Of a DNA stretch of 64,000 nucleotides, positions 33,470 to 44,781 are shown one piece after another. The notes under the pieces are model-generated. The model was given only the letters and a program-made list of their open reading frames with translations. It was not told where the DNA came from and ran no database searches. The DNA comes from Anthoceros angustus (taxonomy: Eukaryota > Streptophyta > Anthocerotopsida > Anthocerotales > Anthocerotaceae): NCBI GenBank assembly GCA_010909165.1, contig VJWM01000204.1, forward strand, positions 248,001 to 312,000, in the 5' to 3' direction. Numbering within the stretch: position 1 is the first letter of the stretch; each line of letters opens with the position of its first letter. Made by a program: the position numbers and the translations under genes.

Positions 33470-35030
33470 GTGTTCCATAATATCTGCATACGCTAAGCAT
33501 GGGAAGCCTAACGACGCCATATAACTGTACCATGCATCTCGATGCGCAGGTCAGGAGTGAAGGCGGATGTTCATGTCTTTGTAGCTGCCCTTCAAGGTTG
33601 TGCATTGGCCACCGACTTGGAATCTGGCAGGAAAGTACACTGCGATGTGTTGCACTTCGGCATTTCTCCTGGCACCTACGTGGTGGACATGAATGCAAAA
33701 TGTGGTGAACTGAAAGATGGACGCAAGGTTTTTGACAGCATGCCCACAAAGACAAAGAATGTGGTGACATGGAATGCCCTGATAGCTGGGAATGCCCAGC
33801 AAGGGCTTGGACATGAGGCGTTTGTTGTGTATGGACAAATGGAGCAGGAGGGCCTGCTTCTGGCTAACGATATTACTTTTGCTTGCCCTTGTGAACGCCT
33901 GTCCAAGCACTGGTGCCTTACAGACGGGCAGGCAGCTGCACTCACAGATTGTCGAAAGAGGACTGCTGGATGCGTAGTACTGGGCAACTGCCTGGTGGAC
34001 ATGTATGCAAAATGTGGTGAACTGGAAGATGCTCGCCAGATTTTTGAGAGCTTGGCCACGAAGGATGTGACGACATGGACCGCCCTGATTGCTGGGAGTG
34101 TTGGGCAACTGCCTGGTGGACATGTATGCAAAATGTGGTGAACTGGAAAATGCGCGCCAGGTTTTTGACAGCTTGGTCTCGAAGGATGTGTTGACATGGA
34201 CGGCCCTGACTGCTGGGTATGCACAGCAAGGATTCGGCCAAGATGCGCTTGCTGTGTATGGACAAATGGCAGAGCCGGGCCTTATTTTGGCTGACAACGT
34301 TACTTTTGCTTGCCTTCTGACAGCTTGTCCAAGCTCTGGTGTCTTACAGAAGGGCAGCTGCACTGCACATTGGTGAAGGAGGACTGCTGGATGAGGTAGT
34401 GGTTGGCACCTGCCTGGTGGACATGTATGCAAGGACTCGGCCAAGAGGCCCTTGTTGTGTGTGGACAAATGGAGGAGGCGGGCCTCGTTTCGGCTGACGA
34501 TGTTATTTTTGCTTGCCTTCTGAAGGCCTGTGGAAGCACTGGTGCCTTACAGAAGGGCAGGCAGCTGCACTGGCAGATTGTTGAAAGAGGACTGCTGGAT
34601 AACTTAGTGCTGGGCACCTGCCTGGTGGACATGTATGCAAAATGTGGTGAACTGGGAGATGCACGCCAGGTTTTTGACAGCATGAACACAAAGAACGTGG
34701 TGACATGGACCGCCCTGATATCTGGGTATGGTGCTTGTGATGAAGGTCACAAGGAATAGCTTGTTTTGAGGAGATGTTAGCTGCCGGTATTCAGCCTAAT
34801 AATGATGCTACTTTTAGCTGCCTTTTGGTAGCATGCAGTCATGCGGACTGGTCCACGAGGGTCGCAAGCACTTTGACTCCATGGCTGAACAGCATGGCAT
34901 CAAACCTACTGTTGAGCACTACAATTGCATGATTGATCTTCTTGGGCGTGCAGGCCATTTCGATGAGGCTGAGAAGATGCTACTGTCATGTGAGGGCCTA
35001 CACGCCTATGTTCTCATGGCCAATATTAAT
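33470..35030 (+). pseudogene. PLS-class PPR pseudogene D (longest copy)
   Basis: Begins at SIISAYAKHGKPNDAI with the in-frame TAA shared with A and B. It continues MRRSGVKADVHVFVAALQG, LVDMYAKCGELEDARQVFDS, DVLTWTALTAGYAQQGFGQD, LKACGSTGALQKGRQLHWQI and KNVVTWTALISGYG, about four triplets with several frameshifts and an internal unit deletion near 34100. Unlike A to C it reaches the C-terminal PPR region: QHGIKPTVEHYNCMIDLLG then RAGHFDEAEKMLLSCEG. After that it diverges at about 35030, so the E, E+ and DYW regions expected of this class are missing. Editing-factor ancestry is likely; function is not. Confidence 0.85.
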
Positions 35031-35607
35031 GCAGACGCAGATGCAGGTAGGGGGACTGATGTAGACAGGATCGAGACACGGAGAAACAATGTCCTGTCAG
35101 ATCTTGTGCAACTTGAAAGGGATAGGTATCAGCTCCAGCTATACACCGCTGGAGATCACTATGCATGGTCCAAGTTACAAATACGGATAGTGATCTTTTA
35201 AGGCATGTGCCAACATCTCTAACTCATCCCCACCCCATTCATTATTCATTCGCACCACCCATCTTTCTAAGATGAAAATCCATGTCACCACCTTCCAACA
35301 AATTTTCTGTGGGTATCTCGGCGCCGCACCAGATCACACTCGTTTTGTTGCTTCGATGGTGAGAATGAACGTGTGTGCATAGTACGCATTTCAGTCGTCG
35401 AACACTTTACTTCAAAGGTGAACCAGGCATCAGCCCAGATTGATGTGGTACCCAGTCTATTCACAAGTTTCTGAAGCCAGAAACTGCCAGTACTTAGCTA
35501 TGTAAATTCATCGTCGATGACATGGACATAATGAATGAGTACGCCTGCTGGCGGGCCCTTAGCCTCCAGGGACTACTGGACAGTTTCAGAAACGATGTGC
35601 GGTAAAG
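35031..35607. other. PPR breakpoint, then GLP-4 3' flank
   Basis: 35031-35200 stays open after the PPR frame (DADAGRGTDVDRIETRRNNV) but is unlike PPR E motifs. 35340-35607 is the GLP 3'-flank module, with the palindrome degraded to TACTTAGCTATGTA. Confidence 0.5.
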
Positions 35608-36288
35608 TTAGGAGGAATCCACAAATTGGGCGAAGATGGAGTGCAATTGCTCCACCTCCTTCCCGCTGATGAAGAAGGACTTGGCCAGCAGCTCTGTTTT
35701 GATTCCTGACCCGAACAGCGAGAGTGGCATAAGCTGGAGGCCCGGGTTCTGGCTGTTGAGCACATTGAGGCTGGCGGCGTGCGTTGTGCCCACATTGAGC
35801 TGGAAGTGGAGCAAGCCTCTGGGAAGATGAAGGCCTCGCCCTTCTTCACCACCTTGGCGTACAGCTTGTTGCTGTTGGAGACGAAGCCGGTGTAAATCTC
35901 CCTTCGAGGCAGAAAAGAATCTCGGTGGCCAGGTTGTGGGTGTGGGGCATAACGACACCGCCCGGCGCCAGGTCCAGGCGCGCCAGCGACAGACCCAGCG
36001 TGTTGAGAGCAGGCCAGTCGCTCACGAAGCCGGGAGTGGCGGTGGCGTTCAATGGGTTGCCCGTGAGGTCGGCCGGCTTGCCCAGTTTAGCGAAGGCGAA
36101 ATCTTCTGCTGTCACGTTGTCCGCCGGCCTGCAGGGGTAGCCGTTGATGGTCGCTCCCTTGGACAAATCGGCGACGCAGAAGTCCTGCAGAGGGTCGGAT
36201 CGCTGGCAGTGACCGCAATCGCAAGCAACAGCCCTGCGATCGCGGCCACAGCACCCACAAACTGGATTGTCTTGGACACAGCCGCCAT
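35608..36288 (-). pseudogene. Germin-like copy 4 (GLP-4), three frameshifts
   Basis: ATG at 36288, TAA at 35608. Three one-base losses from G runs (minus strand): near 36196 just after the signal peptide, near 35901 in the GEIYTG codons (shared with copies 3 and 5 to 9), and near 35820 before box 2 (shared with GLP-1 and GLP-9). All landmarks remain in pieces, including PHTHNLATEILFCLEG and LLHFQLNVG. Sequence is closest to GLP-1 (KPADL, PGFVSDW), and the 5' flank is type I. Confidence 0.85.
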
Positions 36289-37834
36289 TGCTGATCAATG
36301 AGATGTATGGATGGGTGATGAGCTCGTATGGGCAAGTGAGGGAACGAGGGCTGTTCACTGGAGAAAGCAACCGACCGCAGCTACAAGTTTGCAAGCTCGA
36401 TGTTGATGGGTGGAGATAATGAAGACAGACTGGGAGGCAGCCTCTCTTCATTGCTGCCAAGCTCACTGGTGTGGAAGTTGCAACCATGTTTGTGCCTGCA
36501 GGTCTGGTCCGTGCACAGAGGAATAGTCCGAGGAAATGGAAGGCAAGCTGCTCAGAAGATGCTTTGTGGGTCTAATTGTTGCGCGTGACATTTGCGATTG
36601 GAGAGAGACGAGTCATCACACTTCACGTTTCTTAGCAAAGTATGTAGCCTGCACGGGAAGAAGACTAAAAGGAACCGGCGCAGTGATTGACTACCTATTC
36701 ATAATTTACGATTTCGTGCTTTTCAAGCTTTCCACTTAGAAGAAAAGAAGAAGAAGAATTTTGTTTAGGTCCACTAACGACGAATTTTCGTCATGGCACT
36801 TGGGTACTTGAACCATGGTGTGCCTAAGCTACTACTAGCACCAAGAAGTCTATCATAAGCCACTTGGATGAAATTTTTCCTATCATGGCACTTGGGTACA
36901 TGGCAATTTGTACCATGGTGTGCTTAAGCTACTAACACCAAGGGCATCCACTCCCTCTAGGCACCCCATATAAATATTCGATGAAAGTACAAGATGCTTA
37001 ACCCCAGATGAGACGATGAAGCTATTCAAAACAAGTCTTTGATAATACATATCACTCCATACATGTATTTTTACCCATATTTTGAACTCACCAACTGGAG
37101 CATATATTAGGTGGCCTGGTTTTTCAATATCATAGTTTTGAAAAAATCAAAAATCAAAAGAGTACCTCAACTTGGCCATCCATGTACCCGCACAATAAGC
37201 TATGTAGCTATGTACCTTGGACGAGAAACAAGTCTAAAGCAACCAGCGCATGGAGTGACTATTATGAATTATTAAATTCGGGACTTGGTGCTTTTCAAGC
37301 TTTCTACTTACTATGGAATTTTCGAATCATGCGACTTGGTCTTCACAACTTGTACCATGGTGTGCCCAAGCTACTAAGAGTCGTGGGCATCCACTTCTTC
37401 GACCACCCAAGTACCAATGGGATGGGTAGATGCTCTTAACAACCACGTTCTTACAAATAAATGTGTGTCCATTTATTCTAAGCCATTTGGACTGCAAATC
37501 CATCGCCCATCAGTTATGGTGAATCGCTTAAGAATGTGGACACTTGTAACATTTCAAGCTCATCAAGGTCTAGCACCCACCTCAATCGGGAGTAGAAATG
37601 TAGAGAGTCCTTACCAAAGGAACGGGCAGTAGAAATGTAGAGAGTCCTTACGGAAGGTAGGTACTCTGATATTCCTCAAGGAAAATGGACCGTCTTACTA
37701 GGTGTACTAAGAAATGGAACATGGAACATCAAAACAACGTGGAGAGCATGTCGACATGAAGAGCAGGATTCCAGGTCTCACTCAAGCAAGACATTGTGCA
37801 ATCAGTTACGCCTGAGAAAGTATAAAATTATAGA
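36289..37834 (-). promoter_or_regulatory. Type I 5' flank of GLP-4 and distal dispersed unit
   Basis: 36289-37170 matches the upstream DNA of GLP-1 without the minisatellite. 37180-37760 is a diverged inverted counterpart of 58160-58930 upstream of GLP-8 (shared GAGAAACAAGTCTAAAGCAA). It includes GTAGAAATGTAGAGAGTCCT repeated twice at 37592 and 37628. No coding signal. Confidence 0.55.
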
Positions 37835-38373
37835 TTTAACTTAGATTTAATGTTTGACGCTGGCATAGAACTGTTGTTTCGGAATTCCAGTCTCCAGATG
37901 AGCAGCCCCAGCAGGCAGGAAGTTCAGCGCGCAGCTTCTAGGCATTTTCTTCTTCAACTTCCAACGACCATCTTCCTCTGGGCTCTCAGATCCTGCAGGC
38001 CGGGGTTTTGCAGCCGAGTATCCTTCCTGATTCCCGATTCCAAGTGAGCAGCACTTTAGTTCCCATGTATACTCCACGTTTACGCTTGCTGGGCAGCTGC
38101 AGTCTAGACATCTCCAGTGTCGTACGGCATCACCTCAGACCTGCTCACCGCGTTGCGAGGAATGTTTCTCCTCGTACATCGCTTGCACCTCAAGCTGCGC
38201 TCTGCGGTAGCAAGCCCGTAAAGAGCAACGCCCCCTCGTCTGTTTTCGTCCATATCCTCCTGCCGTTGATTCAGGTATCCCAGCTTGCGAATTGCGCTTG
38301 TCCCAATATCCTTCTCAAGAATCAGAGCAACTTGCAACTCAAGGTCCCTGCACTGCTGCAGTCCACTTCCACG
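37835..38373 (+). promoter_or_regulatory. Type II 5' flank of GLP-5
   Basis: Unrelated to the type I flank but shared with GLP-6, -7 and -9 and with the two orphans in the PPR region. It ends GCAACTCAAGGTC...CTTCCACG immediately before ATG at 38374. A CGTAAAGAGC stretch near 38220 (CCATAAAGG in GLP-6) is the best TATA-like candidate. Confidence 0.5.
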
Positions 38374-39054
38374 ATGGCCTCTTTAGCCAAGACAACCCAG
38401 TTTGTGGGTGCTGTGACTGCGATCGCAGGGCTGTTGCTTGCGATTGCGGTCACTGCCAGCGATTCCGACCCTCTCCAGGACTTCTGCGTGGCCGATTTGT
38501 CCAAGGAGCGACCATCAACGGCTACCCCTGCAGGCCGGCCGACAGCGTGACAGCAGAAGATTTCGCCTTCGCTAAACTGGGCAACCGGCCGACCTCACGA
38601 GCAACCCATTGAACGCCACCGCCACTCCCGGCTTCGTGAGCGACTGGCCTGCTCTCAACACGCTGGGTCTGTCGCTGGCGCGCCTGGACCTGGCGCCGGG
38701 CGGTGTCGTTATGCCCCACACCCACAACCTGGCCACCGAGATTCTTTTCTGCCTCGAAGGGAGATTTACACCGGCTTCGTCTCCAATAGCAACAAGCTGT
38801 ACGCCAAGGTGGTGAAGAAGGGCGAGGCCTTCATCTTCCCCAGAGGCTTGCTCCACTTCCAGCTCAATGTGGGCACAACGCACGCCGCCAGCCTCAATGT
38901 GCTCAACAGCCAGAACCCGGGCCTCCAGCTCATGCCACTCTCGCTGTTCGGGTCAGGAATCAAGACGGAGCTGCTGGCCAAGTCTTTCTCCATCAGCGGA
39001 AAGGAGGTGGAGCAATTGCACTCCATCTTCGCCCAATTTGTGGATTCCTCCTAA
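38374..39054 (+). pseudogene. Germin-like copy 5 (GLP-5), at least three frameshifts
   Basis: ATG at 38374 (MASLAKTTQFVGAVTAIAGL, type II start) and TAA at 39052-39054. Single G losses near 38506, 38588 and 38760, the last being the shared GAAGGGAG deletion. Box 1 (PHTHNLATEILFCLEG) and box 2 (PRGLLHFQLN) survive in different frames, as does the end FAQFVDSS. It converges with GLP-6 across a P450 relic. Confidence 0.85.
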
Positions 39055-40310
39055 CTTTACCGCACATCGTTTCGGAAACTGTCCAGGGTAGACCCTGCAG
39101 GCTTAGGGCCTGCCGAAATTCATAGCTATGTACCGAGTTGCTGGCTTCAGAATACCTGTAGTACCCTGAGAAATGTAATGTTGACTGGCCGCATGCCATC
39201 GGCTCCGAAGCAATTTACAGACCACTGCACTACTCTCTCCTTGACAGCTGTAACCAGCAATCAGTGCACGCCAGGTGACGACATCTGTTTGAGGCAACGC
39301 ATCAAGCACCGGCTGTGCATGAACCATGCTCCCACAGTTCTCGTACATGATGTCAATGTCATCATGAATGCTCAGTATACATAGCTATGTACTGCCAGTT
39401 TCTGGTTTCAGAAACTTGTGTCGAATAAACTGACCTGGGCAGATACTTGTTTCACCCTTCAAGAAAAATGTTCGACAACTTCAAGAATGCGTACTACACA
39501 TGAGATTCTCACCATCAGAGCAACAAAATGTGCGTGGCTTACAGTCATCAGGTGAAATAACGCAAGGGACTTGCAGCATCTCGTGAAGGTTAGGTAGCTG
39601 GAGATTCAATCAAGAACACGCGTGGATCTTTTGTTCCATTAGTACATCATAATTACTTACATGCATGGATATTTGAATTGCCTGCAGTCGACCAAACTGA
39701 GAGCTGTGCAATCTTCCGAGACCAGGTGTGAGCAGGTTATGGTGCTCTTATTCCGGACTCGGTCCTGTCTCGCAAGGCATGGAGGAAGCACCTGGTCTCC
39801 ACTGCTGCTCCGGTGCCGGCTGGAGCATGTCGCATCATATATGTATGTATGTCGCATCCATATGTATGGATGCAGTCTGCGAAGTGGGGCCTGTTGTGTG
39901 GCACTGCACCATGTGTAGTTGGAGTGGCCAGGAGCTGTGTCCTTGTTGGCAGGCCTGGTCAAGTGGTTGGCAACTTAGCTTAATTTCTGCAAAAGGGACC
40001 GTAAAGAGCAATAATGGACACGATTTGCTGTCCAGGGAAGGACACAGATCTCTACTTGTAGGAAGACGTCGAAAGATGGAACATAGAAAAGAGATAATGA
40101 AAGAGAGATTCCGAATGCTGACGTCAACCGTGGTCAGCGATGGTGATGAGCTAGGAACTTAGGAAGGTGAGAAGTGAGCTGCAGGAGTTGAACTGGAGCC
40201 CCTGGGATACTTAAGCTGCAGCTCCGGGTAGTTGGTCTGCATTCGAGGGATGAATTGGGCTGCTGCCGAGGGATAACTGAGCTGGTTTGTGTCACGAGAA
40301 GGTCTGCAAC
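39055..40310. repeat. GLP-5 3' flank, PPR scrap and P450 5' flank
   Basis: Inverted counterpart of 1018-2273 and 61759-63013. It holds the PPR scrap MYENCGSMVHAQPVLDALPQ on the minus strand (about 39160-39348), the palindrome TACATAGCTATGTA at 39380, a GCATCCAT/ATGGATGC stem-loop near 39856, and TGACGTCA at 40119-40126. Confidence 0.75.
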
Positions 40311-41360
40311 ATGGAAGTCGACAATGCAGGAGGACTGATCAAACCGGGATCTGGGTGGCGTTTTTGAGTGCCCTGTTGCTTCTCTTCTGCACCATCCTGT
40401 GGGTTGTCGTGCAAAGGCGGCGGCAGGATGGATCGATGCCATCAGGTCCCAAGTGTTGGCCCATTTTGGCTCAATGTTTGAGATGTACTACAACTTTGAG
40501 AGGATGTATGACTGGGTTACAGACTACATGGTCACCGGAACTAGCCTCACCTTCTCAGCCCGCGTGGAGGCCAGACCTACCTGTTTACAGCTGATCCCGC
40601 CGTCTGTGAGCATATTCTCAAGACCAACTTCCCCAACTACCCCAAGCTACACACCACCTGCCAGCAACAGCTGTGAGGGACTACTCAACATGTATGTGCG
40701 TTACGTTGTATAGGCAATGAAAACATCATATGGGCAGGGGCACTACTACAATGCAAGGGCCTTCCCGGGAAGCCTTCCACACGATGATGGAACCTTTGCC
40801 GGGAGATGGCATCTTCAATACGGATGGGGAGATGTGGAAGAAGCAACGGAAGACAGCCAGCTTCGAGTTTTCATCCAAGGTCCTTCGTGATTTCAGCTCA
40901 GTTGTGCACCGAAGCGATGCGCTCGCTCTTGCCTCTTTGGTCACCTGCGCTTGCTTCGACCACAAATCTCTCGAGATGCAGGGGACCCACATGCTCACCG
41001 ATTGTCTGCACTGAAAGGGATTTTGCCGTTTGGCTGAGTCAGGGTTCAACCTTCAGGTTTTGACTTCATTGTGTCCAGGACCTAAGGTTCTTGCGCCTGA
41101 CCCTGGCTGACCCTGGATTCCATCTGTAAAGTTGCCTTTGGGGTGGATGTGGGAAGCCTGTCACCTCATTTGCCGGATGTCCCCTTTGCTCGGGCATTTG
41201 AACAAGCGAGCGGAAATTGCAGCGATCGATTCGTGGACCCACTGTGGAAACTGAAACGCAGATTACATCTCGGTGAAGAATCTACCTTGCCCAAAAGCCG
41301 CTCGTACCTGGATGCTTTCACCTATCGAGTTATCCCTGTCCGAAGAGGGAAACTGGAAGC
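40311..41360 (+). pseudogene. P450 (CYP704-like) pseudogene C, 5' part only
   Basis: Counterpart of the gene at 1-1017. ATG at 40311 but a base is lost within the first ten codons (AATGCAGGAGG). Another loss sits in the WPIFGS hinge (one T of a T run), the exon 2 donor CAG|GT is now CAGGGG, and exon 3 has a small duplication (ACCCTGGCTGACCCTGG) in LRLTLDS. The C-helix block [12 protein letters not shown] is intact. Homology to coding sequence ends after RRGKLEAVA near 41360; the I-helix, ExxR and haem region are absent. Confidence 0.85.
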
Positions 41361-42123
41361 TGTTGCACACTCAAACCTGACGCAAGATGAGAAACCGGTG
41401 AGGCTACTCTATCCCCAACCGTTTGCTCATTGCTTTCATCTTCCTGTCTTCTAAGTTTGGATGTTTACAAGTCGGTTTTGGGGGAATGGGTTGTGAGAGA
41501 AGCTTCCTCCAAAGCCAAAGCGTCCCACTTTTGAAGAGCAAGCTGCAGCAAAGATGTAGCAAGCTCAATGGCTAGCTAGGTAGCTCACTTTTGTCTTCAA
41601 ACGTAAGTTCAACTAGAGAGCTGTTTGCGTTATCTCAACTTCTGTGTACAACCATGTCTTTGGTGTACCGTCTTTCTGTAATGATTTCTGAGAGATCTGG
41701 AAGCGTAAAGGAATGAATCAAACACCAGGTTGTAGGTCACCATGACCCATCTGCACAGCTGTGCTTCTCAAGATCGTCCTCTGGAATAGCGTTATTCCAC
41801 CAGATGACTGTTAGCCATACACATTTTGTTGCCCTGATGGTGAGAAACGAATCTAGTCCTCGAATTCCAGTCACATGTGTGAAACGCATTCCAGTCGTCC
41901 AACATTACTTGAAAGGTGAAACACGCATCAGCCCAGATCGATGTGGTACCCAGTCTATTCACAAGTTTCTGAAGCCAGAAACTGCCAGTACATAGCTATG
42001 TAAATTCATCGTCGACGACATGGACATAATGTATGAGTACTCCAGGACGATGGACTAGCAGTACTGGCAGGCCCTAAGCCTGCAGGGACTACTGGACAGT
42101 TTTAGAAACGATGTGCGGTAAAG
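41361..42123. repeat. Spacer between P450 relic and GLP-6
   Basis: Matches 18590-19245 (direct) and 59955-60705 (inverted). Contains the GLP 3'-flank palindromes TACATAGCTATGTA (41989) and TCGTCGACGA (about 42008). No gene. Confidence 0.7.
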
Positions 42124-42805
42124 CTAGGAGGAATCCACAAACTGGGCGAAGATGGAGTGCAATTGCTCCACCTCCTTTCCGCTGATGAAGAAGGACTTGG
42201 CCAGCAGCTCTGTTTTGATTCCTGACCCGAACAGCGCGAGTGGCATGAGCTGGATGCCCGGGTTCTGGCCGTTGAGCACATTGAGGCTGGCGGCGTGCGT
42301 CTTGCCCACATTGAGCTGGAAGTGGAGCAAGCCTCTGGGGAAGATGAAGGCCTCGCCCCTCTTCACCACCTTGGCGTACAGCTTGTTGCTGTTGGTGACG
42401 AAGCCGGTGTAGATCTCCCTTCGAGGCAGAAAAGAATCTCGGTGGCCAGGTTGTGGGTGTGGGGCATAATGACACCACCCGGCGCCAGGTCCAGGCGCGC
42501 CAGCGACAGGCCCAGCGTGTTGAGAGCAGGCCAGTCGCCCACGAAGCCGAAAGTGGCGGTGCCGTTCAATGGGTTGCCCGTGAGGTCGGCCTGCTTGCCC
42601 AGGTTAGCGAAGGCGAAATCTTCTGCTGTCACGTTGTCGGCCGGCCTGCAGGGGTAGCCGTTGATGGTCGCTCCCTTGGACAAATCGGCCACGCAGAAGT
42701 CCTGCAGGGGTCAGGGTCGCTGGCACTGACTGCAATGGCAAGCACCAGCCCTGCGATCGCAGCCACAGCACCCACAAACTGGATTGTCTTGGGTAAAGCG
42801 GCCAT
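42124..42805 (-). pseudogene. Germin-like copy 6 (GLP-6), two frameshifts
   Basis: ATG at 42805 (MAALPKTIQFVGAVAAIAGL) and stop TAG at 42124, where most copies have TAA. One G is lost from the G runs after the DPDP codons (about 42712), and the shared GAAGGGAG deletion occurs near 42418. The protein otherwise follows GLP-3 and GLP-8 (FGFVGDW, GGVIMPHTHN, NGQNPGIQ) although its 5' flank is type II. A serine in PLSLF has become alanine (PLALF), shared only with GLP-7. Confidence 0.85.
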
Positions 42806-43365
42806 CGTGAAGGTGGACTGCAGCAGTGCAGAGACCTTGAGTTGCAAGTTGCTCCGATTCTTGAGAAGGATATTGGGACAAGCGCAATTCGCAAGCTGGG
42901 ATACCTGAATCAACGGCAGGAGGAGACGGACGAAAACAGACGAGGAGGGCGTTGCCCTTTATGGACTTGCTACCGCAGAGCAAAGCTTGAGGTGCAAGCG
43001 ATGTACGAGGAGAAAAATTCCTCGTAACGCGGTGAGCAGGTCTGAGGTGATGCCGTACGACACTGGAGATGTCTAGACTGCAGCTGCCCAGCAAGCGTAA
43101 ACGTGGAGCATACACGGGAAGTAAAGCCCTGCTCACTTGGAACCGGGAATCATCAAGGATACTATTGCAGATGCGGGCCGGCTGCAAAAACCGAGGGCCC
43201 TGCAGATTCTGAGAGCCCAGAGGAAGACGGTCGTTGGAAGTTGAAGAAGAAAATGCCTAGAAGCTGTGTGCTAAACTTCCTGCCTGCTGGAGCTGCTTAT
43301 CTCGAGACTCGACTCGAAACAACAGTTTATTCCAGCGTGAAACTTTAAATCTAAGTTAAATCTAG
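42806..43365 (-). promoter_or_regulatory. Type II 5' flank of GLP-6
   Basis: Same module as 37835-38373 inverted. On the minus strand it contains CCATAAAGGGCAACGCC, the best TATA-like candidate, about 150 bp before the ATG. Confidence 0.5.
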
Positions 43366-43429
43366 AATTTCATACTTTCTCATGCTAACTGATTCCATAA
43401 TGTCTTGCTTGGGACCATGAATCCTGCTC

Positions 43430-43504
43430 TTCATGTCCACATGCTCCGTTGTTTTGATTTTTTTTTTTTAATTTGGTATTTTGAAAATAAATCAAAACAA
43501 CCCC
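43430..43504. repeat. T-run flanked by 13-bp inverted repeat
   Basis: GTTGTTTTGATTT, a T run, AATTTGGTATTTTGAAAAT and then AAATCAAAACAAC form a potential hairpin. The duplicate is at 45431-45483. It sits exactly between the type II flank and the LINE sequence and may be the end of a small element or a poly(T)/poly(A) scar. Confidence 0.5.
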
Positions 43505-43851
43505 GGGAGAAATCTTCAAGGGTTCGATTCCCCTATGTTACACATCAGATCATCCCAACAGAAGAGACTTTACTCTTCCCGAGGTCATTTGAGTCGTGCC
43601 TAGATACCATCGCAGGTTATGTGGGACTTGGGAAGAACTCCTCACCCACTAAAACTCCCACCTTTACCTTTGCCCGAGAATAAGGGCTGCCATACATTCT
43701 GCATCGGCTCCAATATGGTAATTCCCTTCGCCTTGTATGGCGCTGAAATTTGGGGCTGGATCTTCCTTCTTCTTGGGCGAAGGTGGAAAGGGTTCAATCT
43801 TCCTTTCCCGCTCACATTGCTTGTAAGCGCCGACTCCATTACCCATCCTCC
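43505..43851 (+). mobile_element. LINE (non-LTR retrotransposon) fragment, cut by the duplication
   Basis: Same sequence as 45490-45846. It encodes the region just after the reverse transcriptase fingers/palm, GSNMVIPFALYGAEIWG, and breaks at the tandem-duplication junction. Confidence 0.6.
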
Positions 43852-44115
43852 TCGAATTCCAGTCACATGTGTGAAACGCATTCCAGTCGTCCAACATTAC
43901 TTGAAAGGTGAAACACGCATCAGCCCAGATCGATGTGGTACCCAGTCTATTCACAAGTTTCTGAAGCCAGAAACTGCCAGTACATAGCTATGTAAATTCA
44001 TCGTCGACGACATGGACATAATGTATGAGTACTCCAGGACGATGGACTAGCAGTACTGGCAGGCCCTAAGCCTGCAGGGACTACTGGACAGTTTTAGAAA
44101 CGATGTGCGGTAAAG

Positions 44116-44781
44116 CTAGGAGGAATCCACAAACTGGGCGAAGATGGAGTGCAATTGCTCCACCTCCTTTCCGCTGATGAAGAAGGACTTGGCCAGCAGC
44201 TCTGTTTTGATTCCTGACCCGAACAGCGCGAGTGGCATGAGCTGGATGCCCGGGTTCTGGCCGTTGAGCACATTGAGGCTGGCGGCGTGCGTCTTGCCCA
44301 CATTGAGCTGGAAGTGGAGCAAGCCTCTGGGGAAGATGAAGGCCTCGCCCCTCTTCACCACCTTGGCGTACAGCTTGTTGCGACCGGTGTAGATCTCCCT
44401 TCGAGGCAGAAAAGAATCTCGGTGGCCAGGTTGTGGGTGTGGGGCATAATGACACCCGGCGCCAGGTCCAGGCGCGCCAGCGACAGGCCCAGCGTGTTGA
44501 GAGCAGGCCAGTCGCCCACGAAGCCGAAAGTGGCGGTGCCGTTCAATGGGTTGCCCGTGAGGTCGGCCTGCTTGCCCAGGTTAGCGAAGGCGAAATCTTC
44601 TGCTGTCACGTTGTCGGCCGGCCTGCAGGGGTAGCCGTTGATGGTCGCTCCCTTGGACAAATCGGCCACGCAGAAGTCCTGCAGGGGTCGGGTCGCTGGC
44701 ACTGACTGCAATGGCAAGCACCAGCCCTGCGATCGCAGCCACAGCACCCACAAACTGGATTGTCTTGGGTAAAGCGGCCAT
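44116..44781 (-). pseudogene. Germin-like copy 7 (GLP-7), frameshifts plus 12-bp deletion
   Basis: Near-identical to GLP-6 (same TAG stop at 44116, ATG at 44781). It adds an in-frame 12-bp deletion near 44385 that removes the VTNSN-region codons after box 1, and an in-frame 3-bp deletion near 44453 that removes one Gly directly before box 1. It also carries the shared GAAGGGAG frameshift and a G-run loss near 44690. Confidence 0.85.

Larger units (their letters stand above)
38046..42785 (+). repeat. Left arm of a 4.7-kb inverted repeat
   Basis: This segment, carrying GLP-5, a P450 pseudogene and GLP-6, matches 59293-64000 in reverse complement with only scattered differences. The matching arm reaches the window end, so the outer boundary is not visible. 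The inner boundary falls a few codons inside the GLP-6/GLP-8 reading frames, where the 5' flanks switch type. Confidence 0.9.
41860..43851. repeat. Tandem duplication, unit 1 (about 1.99 kb)
   Basis: Direct repeat with 43852-45846, each unit holding a GLP 3' flank, a germin-like copy, a type II 5' flank, a T-rich hairpin and LINE sequence. The junction at 43851/43852 (CCCATCCTCC next to TCGAATTCC) shows 3-bp TCC microhomology. Confidence 0.9.

Noticed and set aside
33551-34468. 305-codon open frame antisense to PPR pseudogene D (similar long frames antisense to A and C)
   Set aside because: Protein is a shadow of the repeated PPR DNA (recurring HVHQA-type blocks); the sense strand gives clear PPR motifs.
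43510-43535. GGGTTCGATTCCC resembling a tRNA T-arm (also at 45500)
   Set aside because: No matching A box, anticodon arm or acceptor stem upstream; the sequence before it is a T-rich hairpin.
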